A stretch of DNA of 64,000 bases from Vibrio qingdaonensis (GTDB taxonomy: Bacteria; Pseudomonadota; Gammaproteobacteria; Enterobacterales; Vibrionaceae), in assembly GCF_026191675.1 (NCBI RefSeq), contig NZ_JAKRRY010000001.1, positions 62,001-126,000 on the forward strand, given 5' to 3'. Within the stretch, counting starts at the first letter, position 1; every line of letters starts with the position of its first letter. A program made the position numbers and the translations under genes. Shown piece after piece: positions 17,660-26,918 of this stretch. Below the pieces are notes generated by a model that was given only the letters and a program-made list of their open reading frames with translations, did not search any database and was not told where the DNA came from.

Positions 17660-18850
17660 ATGGCTCCTGCAATACATCTCGTAAAAGGTCGCGACAAATC
17701 ACTAAGACGTAAACACCCTTGGATTTTTTCACGCGGTATCTCCCGCGTCGATGGGCAACCTTCTCTTGGTGAAACGGTTGATGTCTTTGCGGACAACGGA
17801 GAATGGCTCGCTAAAGCGGCATTTTCACCAAACTCACAAATTCGCGCGCGCGTTTGGAGCTTTGAAAAACAAGCGATCGATGTAGACTTTTTCGTATCTC
17901 GCATCCGAACTGCTCAGCTACTCAGAGAAGACATTATTGAGCGTGATGGCTTAACTGGCTATCGCCTCATCGCGGCTGAGTCAGATGGTTTACCAGGCAT
18001 TACCATTGATAAGTACAACCAGTACCTCGTCTGTCAATTACTCAGTGCAGGCGCAGAATATCAAAAAGACGCCCTTGTTGAAGCTTTGCATATCTGCTTT
18101 CCAGAGTGTTCGATTTACGAACGTTCAGACGTATCTGTACGTAAAAAAGAAGGCCTTAAAGAGCGCACTGGCGTTTTGCTTGGAGACGAGCCTCTGGAGC
18201 CTGTCGTAATCGAAGAAAACGGGGTAAAGATTAGTGTCGATATCATTAAAGGGCATAAAACTGGGTTTTATCTTGATCAACGCGATAGCCGCTATCAAGC
18301 ACAGAAGTACACTAAAGGTAAAGAAGTACTAAACTGCTTTAGCTATACGGGTGGCTTTGGTCTTTACGCGCTGAAAAGTGGTGCGACTCGCGTCATTAAT
18401 GCGGATGTGTCACAGCTCGCATTAGACACGGCCAAACACAACGCGGAACTCAACGGTTTCACGGAAAAGAAAAAGGCCGTATTCTTAAATGCCGATGTCT
18501 TTAAACTGCTAAGAGAGTACCGTGACCAAGGCACCAAATTTGATGTCGTTATCATGGACCCACCTAAATTTGCAGAGTCCAAAGCACAACTTAATGGAGC
18601 TTGTCGAGGCTATAAAGATATCAACATGCTCGCCATGCAAATTCTAAAACCCGGTGGTACGCTATTAACTTATTCCTGCTCCGGTTTAATGGATCAAAAT
18701 CTATTCCAAAAAATCATCGCCGACGCAGCACTAGACGCCGGCCGTTCAGTGAAATTCGTTGAACGATTTGAGCAAGCTGCGGATCACCCTACAGACACAG
18801 CTTACCCAGAAGGCTTCTACCTAAAAGGATTTGCCTGCAAAGTACTGTAG
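17660..18850 (+). CDS. rlmI: 23S rRNA (cytosine(1962)-C5)-methyltransferase RlmI
   Basis: 396 residues, full length. An N-terminal PUA domain (about 1-75, starting [20 protein letters not shown]) is followed by an EEHEE linker and a Rossmann SAM-dependent methyltransferase. SAM motif I is [14 protein letters not shown], motif IV is IMDPPKF, and the catalytic cysteine is in TYSCSGLM. It modifies C1962 of 23S rRNA. Same neighbourhood as rlmI in E. coli. Confidence 0.93.
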   Translation: MAPAIHLVKGRDKSLRRKHPWIFSRGISRVDGQPSLGETVDVFADNGEWLAKAAFSPNSQIRARVWSFEKQAIDVDFFVSRIRTAQLLREDIIERDGLTGYRLIAAESDGLPGITIDKYNQYLVCQLLSAGAEYQKDALVEALHICFPECSIYERSDVSVRKKEGLKERTGVLLGDEPLEPVVIEENGVKISVDIIKGHKTGFYLDQRDSRYQAQKYTKGKEVLNCFSYTGGFGLYALKSGATRVINADVSQLALDTAKHNAELNGFTEKKKAVFLNADVFKLLREYRDQGTKFDVVIMDPPKFAESKAQLNGACRGYKDINMLAMQILKPGGTLLTYSCSGLMDQNLFQKIIADAALDAGRSVKFVERFEQAADHPTDTAYPEGFYLKGFACKVL

Positions 18851-18888
18851 TGAAAAACTTGCTACCGCGACACTCTGGAACAACCATT

Positions 18889-18920
18889 AAACCACTCATT
18901 GTCACATGAGTGGTTTTTTT
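18889..18920 (+). terminator. Terminator after rlmI
   Basis: AAACCACTCAT (18889-18899) / ATGAGTGGTTT (18906-18916), then a T-run. Confidence 0.9.
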
Positions 18921-19231
18921 ATGCCCTATCCGTCTCATTTTTGAGACTTTTTTGCAGACTTACCATTGAACAACCGAATTTCTCTACTATTTTCAATAAT
19001 ATGTTTGTATTTTCATGCTGCATTCAAAAAAGACACTCAAAGTCTTAATTTGGATACACTAACATTGCAGTTCCTATTTGAAATTATGTCATTGGTCACT
19101 ATAGTTTATCTATAGATACCGTAACCTAATGACTTAACTTACATTATCAAACTGTGGGATTAACTAATGCATGTTCATTATAAGAACCCTATCAAAGCAA
19201 ACACTTTGTTTAAGGGCTAAGGAGAATTACA
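18921..19231. promoter_or_regulatory. AT-rich leader of the lapE-like/ompA operon
   Basis: No coding frame. It must carry the promoter of the operon starting at 19232. A short inverted repeat CTATAG...CTATAG lies near 19098-19115. No regulator site could be assigned. Confidence 0.4.
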
Positions 19232-20551
19232 TTGAACAAGTTAACCATTTCGACTATCGCTTGTTTTATCGCGACGAGTTTACCTGCGGCTAGCCAAACG
19301 CTGGAGCAAGCCGTTGCCACCACGTTAGCGACCAACCCTGAGATCAAAGCCGCATACAATGAGTATGTAAGTAAGCGATATGACGCCGAAGCCTCCGTAG
19401 GCGCCTACAGGCCCAAAGTAGACTTGGATGGTGGTATTGGTTATGAGCGAACTGACTTTGATCGTGCGGATTCGCTCAATAATAGAAATGAGAGCCTGAC
19501 CAGAAAGGAAGTAGGCATTAGCCTTACTCAGTTACTATGGGATGGTAACGAAACGTTAAACGATATGGACAGAACGGCTGCGGAAGCCGAGTCTGTGCGC
19601 TATCAACTTTTAGCTGACGCGTCTGATATCGCGCTAGAGGTCTCTAAAATTTATCTAGAGGCAACCAAAGCTTATGAAATACTCTCGCTGTCTGAAGCTA
19701 ACTTAGAAGTACACAAAAAGATCTTTGCCGACATTAAAAAACGCGTGGATTCCGGAATAGGGTCTACTGCCGATTTATCGCAAGTTGAAGCACGTATTGC
19801 AAAAGCTCACGGGAATTTGCTTGCCGCGCAAAATAACTTATTTGACACCCATACACAATTTAAGCGCATCGTTGGACAAATCCCACTTGGCCTGAAATAT
19901 CCACAAGCGGACCTTAACGCTATTCCACCAACCGTCGATCAAGCCCTTAAAATCGCCATAGAGCAACACCCTGTCATTCGAATTTCGCAGGTCGATGTCG
20001 ACTCAGCTCGCTTTCAATATCAACAAACCAAAGGTGTCAACTACCCGACTTTCTACATTGATGCGGGTCACAACTGGCGTGATGACGCTGGCGGTAACAT
20101 CGGCACTGATAACGAAACCAGAGCCATGGTTCGAATGCGTTACAATCTGTATAACGGAGGATCTGATTCCGACCGTACAGAAGCCGCAGCTTATCAATTA
20201 AACAAGGCCAAAGATTTCCGTGACCGTACGTTTCGTATGGTTGAAGAAGGGTTAAATCTGTCATGGACCGAACTAGAATTCACGGTGCAACAAAAGGAAT
20301 TTTTAGCTGATCACGTCGATTCTGCATCCGATACCGTTGTGGCCTATCAAAAACAATACAAAATAGGTAAACGAACCCTTCTTGATGTTCTCAATACCGA
20401 AAATGAACTATTCGAAGCGAGAAAAGGGTATCTGGACGCGAAGTATGCCGAACAATTGGCTAAATATCGCGTCATGAATGCGACTGGTAACTTATTACAA
20501 GGGCTACGTATTGATACCCCGCAAGAGTGGAATGAAAAGGTGGAGTACTAA
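19232..20551 (+). CDS. TolC-family outer-membrane channel, LapE/AggA-like
   Basis: 439 residues with a TTG start, AAGGAG 7-8 bases upstream and a signal peptide ending around residue 21 (LPAASQT). Two OEP repeats are visible: one with DLSQVEARIAKAHGNLLAAQNN, the other with YKIGKRTLLDVLNTENELFEA, both typical of TolC. The overall sequence (LEQAVATTLATNPEIKAAYNEY start, GVSYRP-like turn, VEEGLNLSWTELEFT) looks closest to the type I secretion channels of biofilm adhesins (AggA/LapE), rather than multidrug-efflux TolC. It is coupled to an OmpA-family gene 3 bp downstream. No ABC exporter, membrane-fusion protein or giant adhesin is in the window. Confidence 0.82.
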   Translation: MNKLTISTIACFIATSLPAASQTLEQAVATTLATNPEIKAAYNEYVSKRYDAEASVGAYRPKVDLDGGIGYERTDFDRADSLNNRNESLTRKEVGISLTQLLWDGNETLNDMDRTAAEAESVRYQLLADASDIALEVSKIYLEATKAYEILSLSEANLEVHKKIFADIKKRVDSGIGSTADLSQVEARIAKAHGNLLAAQNNLFDTHTQFKRIVGQIPLGLKYPQADLNAIPPTVDQALKIAIEQHPVIRISQVDVDSARFQYQQTKGVNYPTFYIDAGHNWRDDAGGNIGTDNETRAMVRMRYNLYNGGSDSDRTEAAAYQLNKAKDFRDRTFRMVEEGLNLSWTELEFTVQQKEFLADHVDSASDTVVAYQKQYKIGKRTLLDVLNTENELFEARKGYLDAKYAEQLAKYRVMNATGNLLQGLRIDTPQEWNEKVEY

Positions 20552-20554
20552 ATC

Positions 20555-21178
20555 ATGAAACTACAAAACTTACTGTTACTTTGTAGCCTAGTGGCATTTT
20601 CTGCCACCTCAACCGCGACCACTCATGCTCAGGATGAGTACGACTACATCCCCACCCCTTTAGCAGATCAAAAAGCAGATTTAATTGACGATGATAGTGA
20701 TGGTGTGATTAACGCCAGAGACTTATGTGTCGTTACCCCTAATGGTTCAGTAATCGATAACGACGGCTGCGAGAAACACATAGATACAACCCAATCGATG
20801 GCGATTAGAGTGTTATTCGACAATAACTCGACAACAATCAAATCTGTTTTTCAAAATCAAATTCGCCAAATGGCCGATTTCCTCAAAGCTTACCCAGATA
20901 CCACCATTGAAATTCAAGGCTATGCCAGCATTGTTGGTAATCCAGAAAAGAATTTAGTGTTATCTCAAAACCGCGCCGATGCGGTGAGGCAAGCGATCAT
21001 CAATAATGGTATCTCGCCTAACAGGCTCACTATTGTCGGATTCGGTGACACCAAGCCAGAAGAGCTTGGTTCGAATGAGTTCTCTCATGCAATGAACCGA
21101 AAAGTTGTCGCATCTGTCGTCGGCTACAAGGGTGAAGTAGAAAAACAATGGACCATATTCACCAAAATTGACAAGTAG
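20555..21178 (+). CDS. OmpA-family peptidoglycan-binding protein with calcium-type Asp-rich repeat
   Basis: 207 residues. A signal peptide (1-~25, ends THAQ) is followed by a thrombospondin type-3-like Asp-rich segment (DDDSDGVINARDLC) with a cysteine pair, then an OmpA C-terminal domain (about residues 85-190) with IEIQGYASIVGN, LSQNRADAVRQAII and GFGDTKPE. The two peptidoglycan-contacting positions of the family, Asp in GxxD and Arg in the helix, are changed or shifted here: the usual GHTD reads GYAS. It begins 3 bp after the TolC-family gene and shares its operon. An OmpA gene next to AggA/LapE-type channels is known from Shewanella and others. Confidence 0.83.
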   Translation: MKLQNLLLLCSLVAFSATSTATTHAQDEYDYIPTPLADQKADLIDDDSDGVINARDLCVVTPNGSVIDNDGCEKHIDTTQSMAIRVLFDNNSTTIKSVFQNQIRQMADFLKAYPDTTIEIQGYASIVGNPEKNLVLSQNRADAVRQAIINNGISPNRLTIVGFGDTKPEELGSNEFSHAMNRKVVASVVGYKGEVEKQWTIFTKIDK

Positions 21179-21207
21179 CCGTCCATTTTGGCGCTATTTT
21201 CTTTAAA

Positions 21208-21232
21208 GGCAGTCAAATCGACTGCCCTTTTT
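21208..21232 (+). terminator. Terminator of the lapE-like/ompA operon
   Basis: GGCAGTC (21208-21214) / GACTGCC (21220-21226) with a 5-nt loop, then CTTTTT. Confidence 0.85.
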
Positions 21233-21303
21233 AATGCCGTTCATTTAGTTCTTTTACAACTCGTGCTACTCTTAACGCAGTTATTACTAAGAGTATAAAA
21301 ATC

Positions 21304-21657
21304 ATGAGCAAATTGACTTCAGATGTCGCGCAAAACCTAGAACTTTTCATTCGTGAAACCAAAGCTACTGAGCTAGTTTGGGGTTTACGAAACGAAGAAG
21401 GTTGGCTGGCATGTGACTCAACGGAATTCGAAAATTCTGAAGTAATGCCATTTTGGTCTTCAGAAGAAGAAGCAAAATTACATAATGTCGAAGAGTGGGC
21501 CGATTTTGAAGTGTTACACATTCCGTTAGATATCTTTGTGGAAGATTGGTTACTAACTCTTGCTGAAGATGGGGTTTTAATTGGTGCAAACTGGAACACA
21601 CAGTTAGATGGTAAAGAATTAGAACCATCTGATCTCGCTAAGCTGTACCTGAAATAG
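21304..21657 (+). CDS. DUF2750 domain protein
   Basis: 117 residues, acidic, no signal peptide. It shows the DUF2750 pattern: ELVWGLRNEEGWLACDS, then MPFWSSEEEAKLH and a closing WNTQLDGKELEPSDLAKLY. The family is small, cytoplasmic and of unknown function. It stands alone between two terminators. Confidence 0.8.
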   Translation: MSKLTSDVAQNLELFIRETKATELVWGLRNEEGWLACDSTEFENSEVMPFWSSEEEAKLHNVEEWADFEVLHIPLDIFVEDWLLTLAEDGVLIGANWNTQLDGKELEPSDLAKLYLK

Positions 21658-21680
21658 AACGCGTAACTCATAACACATAT

Positions 21681-21708
21681 AAAAATAGAGGCTTTTGCCT
21701 CTATTTTT
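21681..21708. terminator. Bidirectional terminator after the DUF2750 gene
   Basis: Perfect 12-bp stem AAAAATAGAGGC (21681-21692) / GCCTCTATTTTT (21697-21708), TTTT loop. Also positioned to stop queC transcripts. Confidence 0.9.
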
Positions 21709-21735
21709 ATGTCAATACTAAATTACATACCTATT

Positions 21736-21782
21736 AAACAATACCGTTTATAAACAATACCTTTTGTAAACAATACCGTTTA
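21736..21782. repeat. Tandem repeat, 16 bp x 3
   Basis: AAACAATACC recurs at 21736, 21752 and 21768 with matching flanks (CGTTTAT, TTTTGT, CGTTTAT). The last copy runs into the queC stop codon. Confidence 0.88.
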
Positions 21783-22469
21783 TCCCGCTTGCTTTTTCGT
21801 TAGAGAGTCTGACACAGCTTGTTTGTTATCCAAGTAGTGCTGTAGCCCATTTTTCCGAAGATCACACGCAGGACAATCCCCACACCCATCTCCAATCACG
21901 CCATTATAGCAAGTGAGCGTTTCTTCACGTACTAACGCTAACGCTTGATACTGGTCAGCAAGCGCCCACGTTTCGGCTTTGTCCAACCACATAAGTGGTG
22001 TTTCAATAGTAAACGCTCTATCCATCCCTTGAATTAAAGCCGTATTCATCGACTTTACAAACTCATCACGACAGTCAGGGTAGCCAGAAAAATCCGTTTC
22101 ACAGACCCCTGTAATCACACTCTGTGCGCCAATTTGGTATGCATATATTCCAGCAAGCGTTAAAAACAAAATGTTACGGCCTGGCACAAATGAATTTGGT
22201 AAGCCATTTTCACCAAGTTCATGTGACACAGGAATATCATCGCGGGTAAGTGAGCTTATCGCGAGTTCATTTAGCAAACCTACATCCATAACCTTATGCG
22301 CGGCGACACCCAGCTTTTTGGCTAATGCTTGTGCGACTTCAATTTCTAACTTATGACGCTGCCCATAGTCAAACGTAATGGCATGTACTTCATCGTACTC
22401 CTGCAACGCTTTCACTAAACACGTAGTGGAGTCTTGCCCCCCACTAAATACGACGACGGCTTTTTTCAT
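21780..22469 (-). CDS. queC: 7-cyano-7-deazaguanine synthase QueC
   Basis: 229 residues. It converts 7-carboxy-7-deazaguanine to preQ0 with ATP and ammonia in queuosine synthesis. The PP-loop ATP pyrophosphatase motif is FSGGQDSTT near the start, and the zinc site is [19 protein letters not shown] near the C-terminus (four Cys). It lies 20 bp after queE on the same strand, so the two are co-transcribed. Confidence 0.95.
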   Translation of the reverse strand: MKKAVVVFSGGQDSTTCLVKALQEYDEVHAITFDYGQRHKLEIEVAQALAKKLGVAAHKVMDVGLLNELAISSLTRDDIPVSHELGENGLPNSFVPGRNILFLTLAGIYAYQIGAQSVITGVCETDFSGYPDCRDEFVKSMNTALIQGMDRAFTIETPLMWLDKAETWALADQYQALALVREETLTCYNGVIGDGCGDCPACDLRKNGLQHYLDNKQAVSDSLTKKQAG

Positions 22470-22489
22470 TCTAGTTATTCCTAATCCTA

Positions 22490-23161
22490 TTACGCGATAC
22501 TGAGATATTTATGTGTTTGAACTGAGAGACGCCAATTACGCTTAATACACGTTTCAATACACAGCTCAGTCGCCCGTAATTTTTGGCTGATGGGTTGTAA
22601 GGCAATCTCAACGTTGGGCTTTAATGCCACACCTACGAGTAGTTCATCAAGCTGGTCTATATTTTTCTGCGTTGCCACTGGGTGCTTGATTTCATTTGCT
22701 CTTTCTAGCGCTGATGGTAGGACTGGTAACTTGCCTTTCATCGCTATCTTTGGTGACACTGTCACCCATGTATTTTCGGTGACGCTAACTGGGGATGTAC
22801 CACTGGTTTCAATCTGACAATGACAGCCGATCGACTCAAAGGCCTGAGTTAATGGAAGAAGATCAAATTCACATGGCTCGCCACCGGTGATAACAATATG
22901 TTTAGCGTTGTAACCCAATGCTTTGTACTGAGCAATCACATCGCTCGCGGAAGCAGAGTACCAAGTAGGATCATCGCCTTGCTTTACAATGACTTCTCCA
23001 AATGTTCGCTCATCACCCTTCTCCGCCAGCCAGGTCTGCTTAGTATCGCACCAAGCACAACCGACACTGCATCCCTGTAAACGAACAAACACCGCGGGGA
23101 CACCAGTATAAACACCCTCACCTTGAATGGTTTCAAACATTTCGTTGATTTTGTATTGCAT
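22490..23161 (-). CDS. queE: 7-carboxy-7-deazaguanine synthase QueE (radical SAM)
   Basis: About 223 residues. The radical-SAM cluster motif is CSVGCAWC, written C-x3-C-x2-C, within [18 protein letters not shown], as in E. coli QueE. It converts 6-carboxytetrahydropterin to 7-carboxy-7-deazaguanine. The start was set at 23161 ([16 protein letters not shown]), which matches the family's N-terminus; an ATG three codons earlier (23170) is an equal possibility, and neither has a strong Shine-Dalgarno. Confidence 0.93.
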   Translation of the reverse strand: MQYKINEMFETIQGEGVYTGVPAVFVRLQGCSVGCAWCDTKQTWLAEKGDERTFGEVIVKQGDDPTWYSASASDVIAQYKALGYNAKHIVITGGEPCEFDLLPLTQAFESIGCHCQIETSGTSPVSVTENTWVTVSPKIAMKGKLPVLPSALERANEIKHPVATQKNIDQLDELLVGVALKPNVEIALQPISQKLRATELCIETCIKRNWRLSVQTHKYLSIA

Positions 23162-23323
23162 ATTATTCATTAAACGCTGCTAATCATGACTATTGATAAC
23201 CGATGTGCAGACCTTAAAGTATGCGTATTAGAAATTCAATACAAAGTCATCAGCTAAATGTCTGGTAGTTCTCCTAGAGTTTTTTTATTCTAGCGGCATT
23301 GTTTTATTTTAAGGTAAGTTATT

Positions 23324-24127
23324 GTGTATAAACTCATCGCCATTGACATGGATGGCACCCTCCTCACGTCTGATAAAAAAATCTCCGAGCGCACTAAGCG
23401 CGCTATTCAATCTGCGAAAGAAAAAGGCGTTACTGTCGTACTGGCATCCGGTCGTCCAATCAATGGGATGCTTGATTCAGTCAATGAGTTAGGGCTAAAT
23501 TCACCCGATGACTACATCATTCACTTCAATGGTGCATTTGTGCAAAGAACGCATAGTGGTGAGGTTCTTCACCAACAAATCATCGATGGACGCAGCGCAA
23601 AAGAGATCGCCTCTCTTGCCAAACAACTTGGTTTATATTGCCATGCATTTAGCCAAAAGCTAGGCCTTATCACAACTGAGTCAAATCCCTATACCGATCA
23701 TGAAGCCGAGATCAACAAGCTCGATATCACAGTGTACGATTTTGACCAATTAGAAGATGACCACCACATCATCAAAGCAATGATTGTAGGCGAACCTAGT
23801 CAACTAACTGAAGGCATTGCTCATATTCCGAGTTCGTTTAAAGACACCTATACTATTGTGCAAAGCGCACCATTCTTCTTAGAGTTTCTTAATCCTTTAA
23901 GCAATAAAGGAGAAGGCGTTAGTGTTGTCGCAAAACAACTGGGTATTTCCGCCGATCAAGTGATGTGTTTCGGTGATGCTGAAAACGACCACCATATGAT
24001 TAAGTTTGCTGGAAAAGGCGTGGCAATGGCAAATGCTATGGAGGCAACCAAAGCCTTAGCCGATTATATTACCGATAGTAACGACAACGACGGTGTCGCC
24101 AAAGCCATTGAAACTTTTGTACTCTAG
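23324..24127 (+). CDS. yidA: Cof-type HAD phosphatase YidA
   Basis: 267 residues starting at GTG, with AAGGTAAG upstream. HAD motifs are DMDGTLL (I), SGRP (II), a conserved Lys in PLSNKGEGV (III) and GDAENDHHMI (IV), with a C2-type cap between. YidA dephosphorylates sugar phosphates with low specificity. It is monocistronic, in front of yegS; an inverted repeat AGTGCTGTA/TACAGCACT (24167-24204) follows it without a T-run. Confidence 0.88.
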   Translation: MYKLIAIDMDGTLLTSDKKISERTKRAIQSAKEKGVTVVLASGRPINGMLDSVNELGLNSPDDYIIHFNGAFVQRTHSGEVLHQQIIDGRSAKEIASLAKQLGLYCHAFSQKLGLITTESNPYTDHEAEINKLDITVYDFDQLEDDHHIIKAMIVGEPSQLTEGIAHIPSSFKDTYTIVQSAPFFLEFLNPLSNKGEGVSVVAKQLGISADQVMCFGDAENDHHMIKFAGKGVAMANAMEATKALADYITDSNDNDGVAKAIETFVL

Positions 24128-24243
24128 TAACAAAGATTCTGGTAGTTAAATTGTCGTAACAAGAATAGTGCTGTAATGGATAACGCTATCATCAATACAG
24201 CACTGTCATCTACTTCACAATCACACAATACGATGGAGCCATC

Positions 24244-25155
24244 ATGACGATACGCCTACTTCTGAACGGTAAAAAAGCCGCACAAGATGATATTAGACAA
24301 GCGGTGACCCAACTTCGTGCTGAAGGTTATGGTATTGAAGTGCGCGTGACTTGGGAAGCTGGTGACATTAACCGATTAGTCACAGAAGCTTACGAACAAG
24401 GGGTTCAGCGTATTATTGCGGGCGGTGGTGACGGCACCGTCAACGAAGTGGTCGACGCTTTACTGAGAAACAAGGCTGCTAACATAGAATTAGCGATTTT
24501 GCCGCTGGGAACCGCTAATGACTTTGCAAGCGCCTGCACTATTCCAACCGACAACCCCTATGACGCGTTAAAACTCGCACTCACCGGAAAAGCGTTCACT
24601 GTGGACGCCGCTCAAGCGAATCAGCGACACTTTATTAATATCGCGACGGCGGGTTTTGGTGCACAAGTGACCGCAAACACCCCTATTCCTTTAAAGAATT
24701 TTTTAGGTGGTGGCGCCTACACACTAGCCGGACTCGTGCAAGCGATCAACTTTCAACCCTTTCAGGGCACCGTGAAATATGACGGTCACACTGTTGAGAG
24801 TCATATTGTTATTGGGGCTGTGTGCAATGGTCGTATGGCCGGGGGCGGACAAGCTCTTGCCCCTACGGCGTATATTGATGATGGATATTTAGATGTTGTT
24901 TCTTTAGAAGAGTTTGCGCCTTCTGATATTCCAACCGTTCTCGATGAGTTGATGCAAGAAGACCACTTTTCTGGTCAGTTTGTAAAACGTAACCAAGTTA
25001 AAACCATTGAGTGGGAGTCAGACAGTATCATGCCAACGAATTTAGATGGTGAACCACTGGCAGACACTACAATCACCTTTCGCGTCTTGCCACTGGCCAT
25101 AACGTTGGTACTTCCAACGAGTTGCCCACTTTTATTTAAAAACCGTTTAATGTAA
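24244..25155 (+). CDS. yegS: Lipid kinase YegS (diacylglycerol kinase family)
   Basis: 303 residues, full length. DAGK catalytic motif GGGDGTVNEVV, PLGTANDFA, and the C-terminal NLDGEPL loop are typical of YegS, which phosphorylates phosphatidylglycerol in vitro. No signal peptide or membrane segment is seen. A terminator follows. Confidence 0.9.
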   Translation: MTIRLLLNGKKAAQDDIRQAVTQLRAEGYGIEVRVTWEAGDINRLVTEAYEQGVQRIIAGGGDGTVNEVVDALLRNKAANIELAILPLGTANDFASACTIPTDNPYDALKLALTGKAFTVDAAQANQRHFINIATAGFGAQVTANTPIPLKNFLGGGAYTLAGLVQAINFQPFQGTVKYDGHTVESHIVIGAVCNGRMAGGGQALAPTAYIDDGYLDVVSLEEFAPSDIPTVLDELMQEDHFSGQFVKRNQVKTIEWESDSIMPTNLDGEPLADTTITFRVLPLAITLVLPTSCPLLFKNRLM

Positions 25156-25160
25156 ACAAA

Positions 25161-25190
25161 AAAACCAGTGAATGTCTATTCACTGGTTTT
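25161..25190. terminator. Bidirectional terminator, yegS / symporter
   Basis: 13-bp stem AAAACCAGTGAAT (25161-25173) / ATTCACTGGTTTT (25178-25190), between convergent genes. Confidence 0.9.
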
Positions 25191-25237
25191 TATCTCTATT
25201 CGAACGTTATGAAAAATAACGCTGTTATTATGCTACT

Positions 25238-26539
25238 TTACGTTCGAACTAGTTCGACGGTTTCTTCTTTTTGTCCTGCTGCCGGGTCATTAAATTTCTC
25301 GATATCTAACGAACCCTCAGATTTGGCTACAATACATGTTACTGCACTATCACCGGTAATATTGACCGCCGTACGGATCATATCAAGCAGACGATCGACA
25401 CCCATAATTAAAGCAATGCCTTCAAGAGGTAAGCCAACTTGGTTAAGAACCATCGCTAGCATAATCAAACCTACACCAGGAACGCCAGCCGTACCGATTG
25501 AGGCAATGGTCGCCGTTAGAATCACTGTCAAGTAGTCTCCCATCGTCAGGTCGATGTTAAACGCTTGAGCAATAAATGCTGTCGCGACACCTTGCATGAT
25601 TGCAGTACCATCCATATTGATGGTTGCCCCTAACGGAATGGTAAATGACGACACTCTATTGTCTACCCCTAGACGGTTTTGCGCCGTTTCCATTGTAACC
25701 GGAATGGTTGCGTTGGATGATGCCGTTGAAAATGCAAACATAATCGCATCTTCCATTTTTTTCAAAAATGTCAGTGGACTCAGGCCCGTGAATGACTTTA
25801 ACAACACGCTATAAGTAACAAGGCCGTGTAGCAATAATGTAGCAGTCAATACTAGGAAATATTCAGCCAAGTTAAAGATGGCACTCAGCCCCAAACCGGT
25901 AAATAACTTAGCCATTAGGAAGAAGACACCAAAAGGTGCGATGTTCATCAGTAAAGCAACAAGCTTCATTATGACATCGTTCAAATCTCTAAACATAGCT
26001 GCAATGCGTTCACCTGGCTCACCAGCCGCACTGATAGCAATACCAAACAGTACTGCAAACACGATAACTTGAAGTGTTTTCCCTTCAGCCATTGCGCTGA
26101 TCGGGTTAGTTGGGAACATGTCGATGATCACTTGACCTAGCGACGGAGCCTCTGCGGAAGCAAAAGTACTGGCTGCGGTTAAATCAGCGCCTTGTCCTGG
26201 CTGGAATAATGTTCCCATGGTCAAGGCTAATGTGATAGCAACCGCGGTTGTCGCTACATAAAACAAAACTGTTTTTCCGCCCAATCGACCGAGTGTTGTC
26301 ACATCTTTTAGTGAACTAGTACCACAAACAAGAGAAACAAAGACCAGTGGCACAACAAGCATTTTCAGGCTGGCAATAAAGATTTGACCGCCAACTTCAA
26401 AAAGACCATTTACAATGTATGCGTCGACAAATCCATTTTCAGCAAATAAGCCTCGAATTGCGAAGCCCGTTAAAATACCAGCAACCATACCGATAATCAC
26501 TCGTGTCGTGAGTGACATTGGTTTCTTTGCATTAGTCAT
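25238..26539 (-). CDS. Dicarboxylate/amino acid:cation symporter (DAACS family)
   Basis: 433 residues, with about eight hydrophobic helices and re-entrant loops. Family motifs are the serine-rich SSNATIPVTME hairpin tip, GATINMDGTAIMQG, and AGVPGVGLIMLAMVL. The helix 8 sequence MIRTAVNITGDSAVTCIVAK carries the Asp and Asn that coordinate substrate in GltPh-type proteins, so glutamate, aspartate or C4-dicarboxylates with sodium or protons are likely substrates; which one cannot be told. It stands alone. Confidence 0.88.
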   Translation of the reverse strand: MTNAKKPMSLTTRVIIGMVAGILTGFAIRGLFAENGFVDAYIVNGLFEVGGQIFIASLKMLVVPLVFVSLVCGTSSLKDVTTLGRLGGKTVLFYVATTAVAITLALTMGTLFQPGQGADLTAASTFASAEAPSLGQVIIDMFPTNPISAMAEGKTLQVIVFAVLFGIAISAAGEPGERIAAMFRDLNDVIMKLVALLMNIAPFGVFFLMAKLFTGLGLSAIFNLAEYFLVLTATLLLHGLVTYSVLLKSFTGLSPLTFLKKMEDAIMFAFSTASSNATIPVTMETAQNRLGVDNRVSSFTIPLGATINMDGTAIMQGVATAFIAQAFNIDLTMGDYLTVILTATIASIGTAGVPGVGLIMLAMVLNQVGLPLEGIALIMGVDRLLDMIRTAVNITGDSAVTCIVAKSEGSLDIEKFNDPAAGQKEETVELVRT

Positions 26540-26830
26540 AATTACTCCTTATTTTTATAGTGCTTACTGATGGCGTCATCAAAAGCGCCTGCAGATTAGC
26601 AGCAAGACCCGTCAAATTAGAATGACAAATTTGTTTCGCTAATCCGCATCGTGACCGTGCTCACACAAAAACGACCCGCAACCAACAAGCCATTAACACA
26701 ATCACCCGAACAATAATAAAAATTCAGCGTAAAATTTCACATATCATCACATTTGATATATTACTATCTTTTGATAATGACATTAGAAAAATTAATATCA
26801 TTCTGTTTTTTAAAATCATGCTACTAAAAA
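26540..26830. promoter_or_regulatory. Intergenic region upstream of the symporter
   Basis: AT-rich, no coding frame. It should contain the symporter promoter; no confident -35/-10 or operator was seen. Confidence 0.4.
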
Positions 26831-26864
26831 CAAAAATACCCAGTGCTAAACACTGGGTATTTTG
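26831..26864 (-). terminator. Terminator of the FKBP-like gene
   Basis: Stem CAAAATACCCAGTG-type (26831-26845) / CACTGGGTATTTTG (26851-26864), 5-nt loop. T-rich on both sides; the leftward copy follows the gene ending at 26904. Confidence 0.85.
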
Positions 26865-26880
26865 ATTTAACCATTCGCAT

Positions 26881-26918
26881 TCTATTAAGTAACTTGCTCT
26901 CTATTAGGTTACTTGCTC
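26881..26918. repeat. 19-bp tandem duplication spanning a stop codon
   Basis: TCTATTAAGTAACTTGCTC (26881-26899) and TCTATTAGGTTACTTGCTC (26900-26918). Read leftward each copy encodes E-Q-V-T-stop, so the end of the FKBP-like gene has been duplicated. Confidence 0.88.

Noticed and set aside
17088..21782. Tandem repeats considered as a CRISPR array
   Set aside because: The repeat units are directly abutting, only 16-17 bp long, and there are no spacers or cas genes.
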